From positions 1 through 64,000 of the forward strand of contig CAWUVH010000003.1 of the NCBI GenBank assembly GCA_963925895.1: a stretch of DNA of 64,000 nucleotides, in the 5' to 3' direction. Shown piece by piece: positions 34,431-44,440 of the stretch; positions within the stretch are counted from its first letter, which is position 1, and every line of letters starts with the position of its first letter. Source of the DNA: Eutrophovita sp913057845 (GTDB taxonomy: Bacteria > Pseudomonadota > Gammaproteobacteria > Burkholderiales > Eutrophovitaceae). The position numbers and the translations under genes were made by a program. The notes under the pieces were generated by a model. The model worked only from the letters and a program-made list of their open reading frames with translations. It did no database searches and was not told the DNA's origin.

Positions 34431-36668
34431 TTACTGACTTGAGTAACCGTCGACTCTATCCTGCAGGGCTCCGACCGCGTCACTGCCAATTCGCGTGATA
34501 CCTTTTAGCTCTAATTGAACAAAAAAGCTTGTCGCATAAAGGTCTTCGCCAGCAGAATCTGGATCTGGGCCTAATAAAAGTCGATTTGCAACCACTCTAA
34601 AGGCCCAACAACCTACTTTGTACTCCAAACCCACGACACCCTCAATGAGCTTTCCGGAATCCTTTGCATAATTCCAACGACCTGCAGCCCCCCAGCGTCC
34701 TTTTATTGGCCACTGACCTGACACATCATACTGCTCGTGTGCGTCACGGGTGTACCGATACACAAAGTTCATCACTTTGCCCTGTTCTGGATTATATTGC
34801 AGTCGGTGATCACGATTAATGACCTCATCCAGCACGCCGCTGTACTGCATTAAGGTATCAGCACGCCATGCCTGATTTATTCGTCCTTGAGCACCCAAAA
34901 GAATATCAGACCTGTTGCCGGTTCTTGGGGCATCAGCAGCGTTAACCACCACAAGCTCCTCATCAAAATGGAAACGTTGCGCAGCGGTAACCTGAAATCT
35001 CTCGACACCGCTTTCGGCGTCTAAAAATTGAGAAGTCAAACCCACAGTTAATTGGTCGGCGTCATTAATACGGTCGCCTCCGGAAAATATATTCTCCGAA
35101 AAAATTTGCGACAAACTAAAACCAGACAACCCCGTATCAAATACGGGTAAATTACTTTGCTCCTCAAAGGGCACATGAACATAAAAAATTTGTGGCACGA
35201 GGGTTTGTGTGAGATCCACACCTCCCAAGGTCACACCTCTCTCAAAAGCAAGGGAGGCTCGTATTGAGTAGATGGGTAATGCCCGATCCTCAGTAACACC
35301 CGTATCGAGATCATAGTTGGTGTAATGCAAGCCGACCTTGGGGCTCACGGTCAAAAAATCGTTCTCATAAACATATCTGAGCCCCGGATAAACGATCGTT
35401 CTCAGCGCTCCTTTTTGTTTGCTGGCATCAAAATCGCTAATTTGTGCCCTTGATTCGGATTCAAAACCATAGCCAAAGCTAGGGGTAACCGCCACATCAA
35501 TCTGCGGATCCAACTGCACCGGTGGTGCTGCAAAGTTTAGGGTTTGGTAGTGGACAACTCTTGCACGCCCATTCCAGTTAGCCCCACCAGCGGTAAGTCC
35601 AATTTCTCTTGGTAAATGAACCAATGACGTTTTAGCTGAATCGTTACTCAAATCCTTAAAGTAGGTGTCATCTGAAACCCCCTGTAGGTCGGCATATCCA
35701 CTCAAATGTGAGCTAAATCTTTGTTGATGTGAAAAGGTGTAAAACGCTCTAGACTCTTCTCGACCAAGCTCTTTCGCAAACTGACTGTCATCATTAATAA
35801 ACTCGTAAGTAAACGTTCCGGCAAACGATTGCCCTAAGTAACGCGAATGAGAATCCACGAGATTGCCTCTCTCGGACATTGTGCGCAGAGCAATCGTGCT
35901 GTCAAAGTTAGGGGCTATATTTAAATAAAGCGGCACGGTCACTTCAAAACCATTTTGAACGCTCTGCCCATAAGATGGCGTAAGGAGCCCACTCTTTCTT
36001 TTATCGGTTAGCGGAAAAGAAAGATAGGGGGTATATAAAATAGGCATCCCCTTAAACCAAACCGAGGCATTCCTCGCCACTCCGTACTCGTCATCCTGAT
36101 AGATATTCAAACGAGTTGTTTTAATGAACACATCCTCCTGGGTCACATCACAAGAGGTATACGTCGCATTAATCGCTCGTTGACGCTTTGGGCCTTCAAA
36201 AATTAATTTTTCCGCTTGCCCACGAGCGCCAGTTTCAGTAAAAAAATACTTCGCATCTGAGACCTCACCCTTTTCTGCGCTTGGCGAGTACTTAAGCGTA
36301 TCCCCGCGAATAAAAACCCCTGGCTTTTTAACTGAAACGTCCTCACGACCTGTTATTTCGTCATTGACCTGATCATAAAATAGGTAATTACCCCGCAACT
36401 CTTGATCACCACGGATAATGACCGCATTACCCTCCGCCTCAACATACTGTTCACGAACCCCTGTAATTCGCTCTGCCTCCACCGTCGTTTCGGCTAGCGC
36501 CACACCCAAGTCAATTGGCTGCGGCTGTTTTGTTACCTGCATGCCGTTTATAACCGGCCATTCAGCATCCTCGACCTGAGCTTGCGCTATTTCGGCGAAA
36601 ATAAAAAACGGCGCCCAAAAAATAATTAGGAGCTGTAACTTCGTATAATGAAGTTTTAGGGTGATCAT
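34431..36668 (-). CDS. lptD: LPS-assembly outer-membrane protein LptD
   Basis: 745 residues from the ATG at 36668 (a TTG sits just upstream). A signal peptide ends near AQA, then comes an OstA/LptA-like periplasmic domain (about residues 55-175) and a C-terminal beta-barrel. LptD with LptE places LPS in the outer leaflet. Only two cysteines occur in the whole protein: Cys173 (YTSCDVT) and Cys687 (KVGCWAFR). E. coli has four, paired 31-724 and 173-725, so a single long-range disulfide is likely here. The gene is divergent from amgK across 36 bases. Confidence 0.94.
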   Translation of the reverse strand: MITLKLHYTKLQLLIIFWAPFFIFAEIAQAQVEDAEWPVINGMQVTKQPQPIDLGVALAETTVEAERITGVREQYVEAEGNAVIIRGDQELRGNYLFYDQVNDEITGREDVSVKKPGVFIRGDTLKYSPSAEKGEVSDAKYFFTETGARGQAEKLIFEGPKRQRAINATYTSCDVTQEDVFIKTTRLNIYQDDEYGVARNASVWFKGMPILYTPYLSFPLTDKRKSGLLTPSYGQSVQNGFEVTVPLYLNIAPNFDSTIALRTMSERGNLVDSHSRYLGQSFAGTFTYEFINDDSQFAKELGREESRAFYTFSHQQRFSSHLSGYADLQGVSDDTYFKDLSNDSAKTSLVHLPREIGLTAGGANWNGRARVVHYQTLNFAAPPVQLDPQIDVAVTPSFGYGFESESRAQISDFDASKQKGALRTIVYPGLRYVYENDFLTVSPKVGLHYTNYDLDTGVTEDRALPIYSIRASLAFERGVTLGGVDLTQTLVPQIFYVHVPFEEQSNLPVFDTGLSGFSLSQIFSENIFSGGDRINDADQLTVGLTSQFLDAESGVERFQVTAAQRFHFDEELVVVNAADAPRTGNRSDILLGAQGRINQAWRADTLMQYSGVLDEVINRDHRLQYNPEQGKVMNFVYRYTRDAHEQYDVSGQWPIKGRWGAAGRWNYAKDSGKLIEGVVGLEYKVGCWAFRVVANRLLLGPDPDSAGEDLYATSFFVQLELKGITRIGSDAVGALQDRVDGYSSQ

Positions 36669-36704
36669 CAAATTATGCGCACAAATCAGTTTACGGCTTA
36701 AATC

Positions 36705-37727
36705 ATGAAAACAAGCGATACAATTTTCGAGGAATCTAGGCGCGGTCAGCTTGAGGCTTGGTTACGCCTAATACTCAATGACCGTGATTTTACCTTAACC
36801 GACCTGGCAGCAGATGCTGGCGCTCGACGTTACTTTAGAATCAAGCCATCTGGCGAAGATTCCCTTGTAGTTATGGACGCACCTGAAGCCCACAACGATA
36901 ACCAGCAATTTGCGTGCGTGGCAAACCTGCTTGCTTCTCATGGACTTCACGTCCCTAAAGTTAGTCATGCCAATTTGAAAGACGGATTCCTGCTGTTGTC
37001 AGACCTCGGTGATGAGACTTATTTGAAAGCACTTGACAATGAAAACGCTGACAAGCTTTTCGATGACGCAACAACTGCACTCATCAAGCTTCAAAGTATC
37101 ACCGAATTAGATCTACTGAGTCGTTACAACGCAGAGCTCATGAGCGAGGAACTCGCTTTATTTGATAACTGGTATATCCAACAACACTTAAATATAACCC
37201 TAGAAGAGAATGCTCAGTCATCACTTAATAACGTCCTAAAACTCATAATAGAACGTTGTATGAGTCAACCAACGGTCTTGACGCATAGGGACTACATGCC
37301 AAGAAACCTGATGGTTTGTGAAGAAAATCCGGGAATCTTAGATTTTCAAGATGCCCGAATAGGCCCTATAAGCTATGACGTGATCTCGCTGTTTAAGGAT
37401 GCGTTTATAAGTTGGGAAGAAGAGCAAGTACTTGACTGGACGATTCGATATTGGGAAAAAGCCCGCAAAGCGTCTTTGCCAGTTCCGCAGGACTTTGGAA
37501 GCTTTTATGAAGATGTGGAGTGGATGGGGTTGCAGCGACATCTAAAGGTTCTTGGCATATTTTCCAGACTGAAGCATAGAGATGGGAAAAATCATTATAT
37601 TGTAGATGCTCCTCGCTTCTTGACTTACGCACGTAATGTCGCAATGCGGTATAACGCACTCAAACCGTTATTGCTTATCCTTGACCAAATAGAGGGTAAA
37701 ACACAACAATTTGGACACACCTTCTAG
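36705..37727 (+). CDS. amgK: N-acetylmuramate/N-acetylglucosamine kinase AmgK
   Basis: 340 residues of the aminoglycoside phosphotransferase fold. The catalytic loop is THRDYMPRNLMV and the metal-binding segment ILDFQDARIGP. The family phosphorylates MurNAc at the anomeric position in the peptidoglycan recycling route known from Pseudomonas. murU follows three bases later and supplies the next step, which supports the specific call. A TATAAT at 36644-36649 inside lptD might serve as -10 box, but its -35 match is poor. Confidence 0.9.
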   Translation: MKTSDTIFEESRRGQLEAWLRLILNDRDFTLTDLAADAGARRYFRIKPSGEDSLVVMDAPEAHNDNQQFACVANLLASHGLHVPKVSHANLKDGFLLLSDLGDETYLKALDNENADKLFDDATTALIKLQSITELDLLSRYNAELMSEELALFDNWYIQQHLNITLEENAQSSLNNVLKLIIERCMSQPTVLTHRDYMPRNLMVCEENPGILDFQDARIGPISYDVISLFKDAFISWEEEQVLDWTIRYWEKARKASLPVPQDFGSFYEDVEWMGLQRHLKVLGIFSRLKHRDGKNHYIVDAPRFLTYARNVAMRYNALKPLLLILDQIEGKTQQFGHTF

Positions 37728-37730
37728 GGA

Positions 37731-38435
37731 ATGGTTACGGAAACTACTGCAATGATTTTAGCTGCCGGGCGAGGGTCCCGAATGGGCGCACTAGGAGAGG
37801 TTCATCCCAAAGCTCTGTTGAAGGTTGGCGGAAAACCACTGATACAGCATCATATTGAAAAGTTACGTGAGTCAGGTTTTTCCCGCGTCGTCATTAACGT
37901 CAGTCATTTAAGCGATCAAATTAAAACTTTTATTAATAACGTTGAGAGTTGGGGTGTAGACATCTGTATATCAGAAGAAACTGCACCACTTGAAACGGCT
38001 GGAGGCATCGCTAATGCGATGAATCTGTTAAGAAGTGATATTTTTGCCGTCATCAATGCCGATATTTTCTCTGAGTTGCCCTTCCTTGATTTGCGCGAAG
38101 CCATGAATACGTTACAGACAAATTCAAACGCGTCCGGCTATCTCTTTTTGGTTAATAACCCGCCACACCACCCAATGGGTGATTTTTGTTTGGAGGAAGA
38201 GCGAGTGAAGTTAGGCGACGAGCATACGCTCACATTCAGCGGCATCGGGATTTACAAGGCCGAACTGTTTCATGACGTTTCACTCAACTTGCCGACCCCG
38301 CTGGCGCCAATTCTCAAAAGAGAAATCAAACGTGAGAAACTAATGGGAACTCATTACGATGGTTTTTGGTCTGACGTAGGCACCCCGGATCGACTAGAGC
38401 ACACGAACCAATTAATTAAGCAGCGCAGCCAGTGA
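37731..38435 (+). CDS. murU: N-acetylmuramate alpha-1-phosphate uridylyltransferase MurU
   Basis: 234 residues. The nucleotidyltransferase signature is MILAAGRGSRMGALGEVHPK, with GKPLIQHHIEKL and NADIFSELPF following. It turns MurNAc-1-P into UDP-MurNAc, bypassing MurA/MurB and so the fosfomycin-sensitive step. It forms a unit with amgK. Its stop overlaps the next start as TGATG. Confidence 0.92.
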   Translation: MVTETTAMILAAGRGSRMGALGEVHPKALLKVGGKPLIQHHIEKLRESGFSRVVINVSHLSDQIKTFINNVESWGVDICISEETAPLETAGGIANAMNLLRSDIFAVINADIFSELPFLDLREAMNTLQTNSNASGYLFLVNNPPHHPMGDFCLEEERVKLGDEHTLTFSGIGIYKAELFHDVSLNLPTPLAPILKREIKREKLMGTHYDGFWSDVGTPDRLEHTNQLIKQRSQ

Positions 38436-39061
38436 TGTATCGACCATCTCATTTTCGATCAAATAATCAAGAGCGAGCGACTCAACTGATTGCGGACAAT
38501 CCATTGGCGACTGTAATCACTTCTTCTGAGAATAACTTGGAAGTATCACTCACGCCAGTTTTAATGAATGACGAACGGTCTCATCTAGAGGGGCACTTTG
38601 CGCTGCAAAATGAAATCTGGCGCCAATTCACAAAAAAAAATATAACAAGTTTTCTGTTCCAAGGCCCCCACGGATATATTTCACCATCGTGGTACACAAC
38701 CAGTCCGCATTTGCCCACATGGAACTATGCCGTTGTAAAAATTAGAGCCAATGTCACGCTGATCAAGGACAAAGAGCAAGTGATACCGCTACTGCATAGG
38801 CTTACAAAACATTTTGATCCCAATTTTTCTCAATTTGCCGCAGCTAAGAATTACATCGAGCTCATTAACAACTCGGCAACGGGGGTAGTCTGTTTTCGGG
38901 CTAATATTCTAGATATAAAGGCCAAGTTCAAACTATCTCAAAATAAACCTCGCTCTGATATCAACGAATTGATTACCACTCTTCGCTCGACCGAGTCGGA
39001 TGGTAAAAGCGCGTTGGCCGATTTAATGCAACAACAACTAGATGATCAACCAAAGGACTAA
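38435..39061 (+). CDS. PaiB-like FMN-binding protein
   Basis: About 208 residues from the ATG at 38435; a GTG one codon upstream is possible. MYRPSHFR at the N-terminus, the GPHGYISPSWYTT segment, and VPTWNY-like PTWNYAVVKI are landmarks of the PaiB family (FMN-binding 'negative transcriptional regulator'). The fold is a split barrel like pyridoxamine-phosphate oxidases. The named regulatory role comes from Bacillus and may not apply. Translation is probably coupled to murU. Confidence 0.8.
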   Translation: MYRPSHFRSNNQERATQLIADNPLATVITSSENNLEVSLTPVLMNDERSHLEGHFALQNEIWRQFTKKNITSFLFQGPHGYISPSWYTTSPHLPTWNYAVVKIRANVTLIKDKEQVIPLLHRLTKHFDPNFSQFAAAKNYIELINNSATGVVCFRANILDIKAKFKLSQNKPRSDINELITTLRSTESDGKSALADLMQQQLDDQPKD

Positions 39062-39074
39062 GTAGACCAGAAAT

Positions 39075-40373
39075 ATGAAAACTCAATTTGTCCATAGACG
39101 CAACAAACTAGCGGAGAGCATACAAACTGGCATTGCAGTCATGCCCACGAACAAGGAGGTTGTTCGGAACAAAGACGCACACTTCCCTTATCGTTTTGAC
39201 AGTTACTTCCACTACCTAACCGGGTTTGGTGAGCCAGAATCTGTCATCGTTATCTTTGGCGGCAAAACTCCACGTTCAATTCTTTTTTGCCGCGACAAAA
39301 ACGAAGAAAAAGAAATATGGGATGGATTTCGCCATGGGCCAGAGGCCGCGAAAAACCTGTTTCACTTTGATGCGGCTCATTCCATTGATGAAATAGATCA
39401 AATTCTGCCGCAATTAATCGAAAATAAAGATACGATTTACACACCATTAGGGGTAGATGCCGCTTGGGACAGGCAAATGATGAGATGGCTTAACCAGACC
39501 CGATCTCGTGTTAGAGAAGGCATCGCTGCACCAGATGGCCTCATTGATGTCAGAGGGATCCTGGATGAGATGCGACTCATTAAAGATTCCAGCGAACTCG
39601 ATACCATGCGACAAGCAGCAACAATATCGGCACAAGCCCATGTGTTAGCGATGTCAGCCACCACGCCTGGAAAATATGAATACGAAATTGAAGCAGAACT
39701 TTTATATCATTTTAAAAAAAATGGCTCACAGTTCCCGGCTTACACCTCGATCGTTGCGGGCGGGGGAAATGCGTGCGTGCTGCACTATATAGAAAACAAT
39801 GCGGTCCTCAATGATGGGGATTTATTGCTCATCGATGCGGGGTGTGAACTAAATGGCTACGCATCCGACATTACGCGTACCTTCCCAGTCAATGGGAAAT
39901 TCTCTGGGCCGCAAAAAGCAATATACGAACTTGTGTTGGCCGCCCAAAATGCGGCAATAGGCGCCACCTCAGCGGGCAACAGCTGGCAAGCTCCCCACGA
40001 CGCAGCTACCAAAGTGCTGGCTCAAGGATTCATTGACCTCAAGCTCTGTCATGGATCACTCGATAAAGTCTTAGAGAACCGTGAGTACTTTAGATACTAC
40101 ATGCACAGAACCGGCCACTGGCTTGGCATGGACGTCCACGATGTAGGTAACTATAAAGTCGGCGGCGAATGGAGAGCCCTTGAGCCCGGCATGGTCCTAA
40201 CCATAGAGCCAGGCTGCTACATCAGCAGCGCACCCGACATTCCAGAACACTTTTGGAACATCGGAATCCGTATCGAAGATGACGCGATCGTCAAAGAGGA
40301 CAATGGATGTGAAATCATCACTTCTGGGGCACCTAAAACGATCCGCGATATCGAGTCGCTGATGGGGAGCTGA
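39075..40373 (+). CDS. pepP: Xaa-Pro aminopeptidase P
   Basis: 432 residues. The N-terminal aminopeptidase-P domain is followed by the pita-bread metallopeptidase domain. Metal ligands are visible in LLIDAGCELNGYASDITRTF (two Asp), HRTGHWLGMDVHD (His), TIEPGCYI (Glu) and GIRIEDD (Glu). It removes N-terminal residues before proline. ubiH follows after four bases; pepP-ubiH pairing is common in Proteobacteria. Confidence 0.95.
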   Translation: MKTQFVHRRNKLAESIQTGIAVMPTNKEVVRNKDAHFPYRFDSYFHYLTGFGEPESVIVIFGGKTPRSILFCRDKNEEKEIWDGFRHGPEAAKNLFHFDAAHSIDEIDQILPQLIENKDTIYTPLGVDAAWDRQMMRWLNQTRSRVREGIAAPDGLIDVRGILDEMRLIKDSSELDTMRQAATISAQAHVLAMSATTPGKYEYEIEAELLYHFKKNGSQFPAYTSIVAGGGNACVLHYIENNAVLNDGDLLLIDAGCELNGYASDITRTFPVNGKFSGPQKAIYELVLAAQNAAIGATSAGNSWQAPHDAATKVLAQGFIDLKLCHGSLDKVLENREYFRYYMHRTGHWLGMDVHDVGNYKVGGEWRALEPGMVLTIEPGCYISSAPDIPEHFWNIGIRIEDDAIVKEDNGCEIITSGAPKTIRDIESLMGS

Positions 40374-40377
40374 GATC

Positions 40378-41547
40378 ATGACTGCGGGAGTGCAATATGA
40401 CGTTGTGGTAATTGGCGGCGGTCCGGTTGGCTGCGCAGTTGCGCTCGCAATGAAAAACATTGGCTTATCCACAACGGTATTAGAAACGCAACCCGAACAG
40501 TCGGAGATATCAGATGGCCGCACGCTAGCGCTTTCATGGAATAGCTATCTCATTCTTAATCGTCTTAATGCTTGGCTACACGATGAAGAACAGTTTCCTA
40601 TTCGCAGCATACATATATCAGACCGAGGAAGTTTTGGGCAAAGCGTAGTATCTGCTTCAGACGCGAAACTAACGGAGCTAGGATTTGTGGTTCGTTTTAA
40701 AGATTTGTTGCCCCGACTAAGAAATGAGTTAACCAATCAAAATATTAAAACGTTCTTTGAGTCCACCGCCACATCTATAGAAAAATTTGAGGGTCACTCA
40801 AAAATCGCAATGGATATGAATGGCGTCTCAACAACGATCACTGCTCGCCTCATAGTCATGGCGGACGGAGGACAATCCTTAAACATAGCTGGGCTAAAAC
40901 ATAAGAAATCCATCGACTACGGACATGATGCGATCGTCGGCATTATCACGAGTGACACCAAGCCTCATGATGTCGCTTACGAAAGATTCACCAGCGCCGG
41001 ACCAATCGCCCTTTTGCCAAGAGGAAATGAATTCGCTTTTGTATGGTCAGTCAAAGCGACGGAAACGAAACAATTATTGAGTCGATCAGACGAGAAATTT
41101 CTGGGGCAATTTCAAGATGCCTTTGGGGATCGTTGTGGGCGGTTCACGTCAATACGCGAAAAAAGAGCTTATGGGTTAGCGACGCGAATCGCTGAACAAC
41201 CAACTCGCGGCGGAATTGTAATAGTAGGTAATGCGTCCCAGGCACTGCACCCCATTGCGGCTCAAGGTTTAAATTTAGGCTTCAGAGACGCTTGGGATCT
41301 TGCAGAAGTGTGCCGTCACGCACATATCGATAATCTATTCAGCAATAAAACAGTTAGCGCATTCCGCAAGAAAAGACGATGGGATCGACTGCAAACAACC
41401 CTTTTCAGCGCAGGTCTAAACCATTTGTTTTCTAACAAGACATCCGGTATTCGGGGAGCGCGAGGGTTAGGTCTGCTTGCGCTTGACTTAATACCTCTCG
41501 CAAAAAAAATACTCATTCGCCAATTAATTTTTGGACCAAAACTATAA
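40378..41547 (+). CDS. ubiH: FAD-dependent ubiquinone-pathway hydroxylase (UbiH/UbiF/VisC family)
   Basis: 389 residues. The FAD motif is VVIGGGPVGCAVALA at the N-terminus, the DG motif is VMADGGQS, and the second FAD motif GNASQALHPIAAQGLNLGFRDA is nearly canonical. Family members hydroxylate the quinone ring at different positions. Which carbon is hydroxylated cannot be told from the sequence alone; UbiH is chosen from the pepP linkage. UbiA at 52098-52973 serves the same pathway. Confidence 0.88.
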   Translation: MTAGVQYDVVVIGGGPVGCAVALAMKNIGLSTTVLETQPEQSEISDGRTLALSWNSYLILNRLNAWLHDEEQFPIRSIHISDRGSFGQSVVSASDAKLTELGFVVRFKDLLPRLRNELTNQNIKTFFESTATSIEKFEGHSKIAMDMNGVSTTITARLIVMADGGQSLNIAGLKHKKSIDYGHDAIVGIITSDTKPHDVAYERFTSAGPIALLPRGNEFAFVWSVKATETKQLLSRSDEKFLGQFQDAFGDRCGRFTSIREKRAYGLATRIAEQPTRGGIVIVGNASQALHPIAAQGLNLGFRDAWDLAEVCRHAHIDNLFSNKTVSAFRKKRRWDRLQTTLFSAGLNHLFSNKTSGIRGARGLGLLALDLIPLAKKILIRQLIFGPKL

Positions 41548-41606
41548 GTTTTTCTTAAATCCTTTTGGATCCTTTAGAATCTAGGATTAGAAAAACAAGA
41601 TCTCTC

Positions 41607-42608
41607 ATGAAAATCGGCCCTTACATCTTCACTTCCCCTGTAATCGCGGCCCCAATGGCCGGCGTAACAGACCAGCCCTTTAGGAACCTGTGCCGGCGCC
41701 TGGGTGCCGCACTTACAGTATCGGAAATGGTTACATCAGACACCAAGTTATGGAGTTCAAAAAAAACCCAATTTCGTCTTGACCACCGCGGGGAAAAAGC
41801 CCCGAGAACAATTCAAATTGCAGGCACCGACCCACTAAAAATGGCTGAAGCCGCCAAAATGAACGTAGACTTAGGGGCTGAAATTATAGATATCAACATG
41901 GGTTGCCCTGCCAAAAAAGTATGCAAAACAGCAGCGGGTTCAGCGTTGCTGCGGGATGAACCTTTAGTCGCATCGATCCTCCGTTCTGTCGCTGAAGAAG
42001 TCGATGTTCCAGTAACGCTAAAAATACGCACGGGGTGGGACCGAGACTCAAAAAATGCAATACGTATCGCAAAGATTGCTGAAGACTGCGGAATTCAAGC
42101 TCTGGCCATTCACGGACGCACACGAAATGATTTTTTCAACGGGGCGGCCGAATATGAAACCATTGCGGCGGTAAAAGCATCTGTTGGTATTCCGATCATC
42201 GCTAACGGAGATATTGATTCGCCAGAGAAAGCGCTTCACGTTTTGACGGCTACTGGTGCCGATGCGGTAATGATTGGCCGTGCGGCTCAAGGTCGGCCCT
42301 GGATTTTTCGGGAAATTGCGCACTATCTCAAAACTATGGAGCATCTACCGCCACCAACGATTCATGAGACGAAAAATATTCTTTTAGAGCACCTCTTTGC
42401 TCTTTATGATTTTTACGGGGAGCCACGTGCGGTAAGACTCGCGCGCAAACATGTGGGTTGGTATCTGAGCGGCCTTCCTGCCGCAAATACATTCCGTACA
42501 AAATTTAATTTACTGGAAAGTGGCAAAGCTCAAACTGATGCCATAATTCAATTCATGGACCCCATTGAAAAAAAACTAGACCCAATAATCGAGCCGCTTG
42601 CAGCATGA
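41607..42608 (+). CDS. dusB: tRNA-dihydrouridine synthase B
   Basis: 333 residues from the ATG at 41607; a TTG at 41565 would add an unlikely 14-residue tail before the conserved MKIGPY. APMAGVTDQPFR binds FMN, INMGCPAKKVCK holds the catalytic Cys, and AIHGRTR and ANGDIDSPEKA follow. It reduces uridine in the tRNA D-loop. The stop overlaps the fis start by four bases, the classical dusB-fis operon. Confidence 0.95.
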   Translation: MKIGPYIFTSPVIAAPMAGVTDQPFRNLCRRLGAALTVSEMVTSDTKLWSSKKTQFRLDHRGEKAPRTIQIAGTDPLKMAEAAKMNVDLGAEIIDINMGCPAKKVCKTAAGSALLRDEPLVASILRSVAEEVDVPVTLKIRTGWDRDSKNAIRIAKIAEDCGIQALAIHGRTRNDFFNGAAEYETIAAVKASVGIPIIANGDIDSPEKALHVLTATGADAVMIGRAAQGRPWIFREIAHYLKTMEHLPPPTIHETKNILLEHLFALYDFYGEPRAVRLARKHVGWYLSGLPAANTFRTKFNLLESGKAQTDAIIQFMDPIEKKLDPIIEPLAA

Positions 42609-42841
42609 GCAAGCAATCCGACCTTGCAAATGCCGTGAAGCATGCGATTGAGACATACTTTAAAGACTTAGAAGGTGAGAAAGCCCATGGAATCTACAGC
42701 ATGGTTATAGATTCAGTTGAAAAAACACTCATCGGAGACATTCTCAAACGCAGCAATGGAAATCAAAGTGAAGCCGCACAAAAGCTCGGCATTAATCGTA
42801 ATACGCTAAGAGCAAAAATGAAAAAATTTAATTTCCTTTAA
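42605..42841 (+). CDS. fis: DNA-binding protein Fis
   Basis: 78 residues, somewhat shorter than the 98-residue E. coli protein, as is normal for Betaproteobacteria. The C-terminal helix-turn-helix GNQSEAAQKLGINRNTLRAKM is intact. Fis bends DNA and shapes transcription and chromosome structure in growing cells. It overlaps dusB by four bases and precedes purH by 33. Confidence 0.94.
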   Translation: MSKQSDLANAVKHAIETYFKDLEGEKAHGIYSMVIDSVEKTLIGDILKRSNGNQSEAAQKLGINRNTLRAKMKKFNFL

Positions 42842-42874
42842 CTACTTGCAACAATCTAAATTAAAAAGCGCACC

Positions 42875-44440
42875 ATGCCATCATCCAAACAAGCCCTCAT
42901 AAGCGTCTCCGATAAAACTGGAATCGTAGACTTTGCCCAATCACTCGAAGGGATTGGTTACAAAATCTTATCCACTGGCGGAACAGCACAAGTGCTCGCG
43001 GAAGCTGGCATTGCTGTAACTGAAATTGGCGACTACACCGGATTCCCAGAAATGCTAGATGGGCGGGTTAAAACCCTTCACCCAAAAGTACATGCAGGCA
43101 TCTTGGCACGACGCGACCTGACGCAACACAATTTGGCGCTTAAAGCGCATGACATTCCGACGATCGATCTGGTGGTTGTAAATCTCTACCCGTTTGCCGC
43201 AACCATAGCTAAGCCGAATTGCAGTCTAGAGGATGCTATCGAAAATATCGATATTGGTGGCCCCACCATGGTCAGAGCGGCAGCAAAAAACTGGGAACAT
43301 GTCGGTGTTGTCACGGATCCCAACGACTACCCACAGATTGTTAAGGAGTTATCGCAATCCGGCGACGGGGTGTTGTCTCACGACACACGATTTGCGCTCT
43401 GCCGAAAAGCCTTCTCTCACACCGCAAGTTATGACTCAAACGTAAGCAACTACCTGACATCCCTGGATACAAACGGTCACAAAAGCCAATTTTCTGAGCA
43501 AATAAATTTAAATTTCAAGAAACGACAAGATTTACGCTATGGCGAAAACCCTCACCAAAATGCTGCGTTTTACCAAGATCTCACATCTCTCCCAGGCTCT
43601 TTGGCAAATTACGAACAAGTTCAAGGTAAAGAATTGTCGTATAACAACATTGCAGACTCAGATGCTGCTTGGGAATGTGTAAAAAGCTTTAACACCTCAG
43701 CCTGTGTAATCGTGAAGCATGCCAATCCATGTGGTGTGGCAATGGGTCAAGACGCGCTCGAAGCCTATCAAAAAGCATTCCGCACAGATCCAACTTCTGC
43801 ATTCGGCGGGATCATCGCTTTTAATACAGGCGTTGACGAACATGCCGCCAAGGCGATTAGCCAACAGTTTGTTGAGGTCGTCATCGCGCCCCAGTTTTCC
43901 GAAAAAGCGATATCCTGTTTTGCTCAAAAAAAGAATGTTCGACTTCTGCAGATTGAACTTGATCACACCACAAACACACATGAGCTCAAGCGGGTCGGCG
44001 GCGGCATTCTGGTCCAAACTTCTGATGCTAAAAACGTGTCTGAGGCGGATTTAAAAATCGTTACCGAAATAAAACCCACGGCAGAGCAAATGATGGACCT
44101 AATGTTTGCTTGGCGTGTCGCAAAATTCGTCAAGTCAAACGCGATCGTATTTTGTGGCAAAGGTATGACGCTAGGCGTGGGGGCCGGACAAATGAGTCGC
44201 GTCGACTCTGCCCGCATAGCTGCAATAAAAGCTGGAAATGCGAATCTTAGTCTCTCAAATTCCGTTGTTGCGTCAGATGCTTTTTTTCCATTTAGAGATG
44301 GTCTTGATGTGCTTAAGTCAGCTGGGGCTCAAGCTGTAATTCAACCCGGAGGCAGCATGCGAGATGATGAGGTCATTGCCGCAGCGAACGAACATGGCAT
44401 GGCTATGGTTCTTACTGGGGCCCGGCACTTCCGACATTAA
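42875..44440 (+). CDS. purH: Bifunctional AICAR transformylase/IMP cyclohydrolase
   Basis: 521 residues. The MGS-like cyclohydrolase domain begins ALISVSDKTGIVDFA with STGGTAQVL and DGRVKTLHPKVH. The transformylase domain holds DLRYGENPHQNAA and KHANPCGVA, ending with VLTGARHFRH. It performs the last two steps of IMP synthesis. fis lies upstream and purD follows. Confidence 0.97.
   Translation: MPSSKQALISVSDKTGIVDFAQSLEGIGYKILSTGGTAQVLAEAGIAVTEIGDYTGFPEMLDGRVKTLHPKVHAGILARRDLTQHNLALKAHDIPTIDLVVVNLYPFAATIAKPNCSLEDAIENIDIGGPTMVRAAAKNWEHVGVVTDPNDYPQIVKELSQSGDGVLSHDTRFALCRKAFSHTASYDSNVSNYLTSLDTNGHKSQFSEQINLNFKKRQDLRYGENPHQNAAFYQDLTSLPGSLANYEQVQGKELSYNNIADSDAAWECVKSFNTSACVIVKHANPCGVAMGQDALEAYQKAFRTDPTSAFGGIIAFNTGVDEHAAKAISQQFVEVVIAPQFSEKAISCFAQKKNVRLLQIELDHTTNTHELKRVGGGILVQTSDAKNVSEADLKIVTEIKPTAEQMMDLMFAWRVAKFVKSNAIVFCGKGMTLGVGAGQMSRVDSARIAAIKAGNANLSLSNSVVASDAFFPFRDGLDVLKSAGAQAVIQPGGSMRDDEVIAAANEHGMAMVLTGARHFRH

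Noticed and set aside
43719..44054. 111-codon open frame within purH
   Set aside because: Shadow of an uninterrupted PurH in another frame, with no independent start signal.
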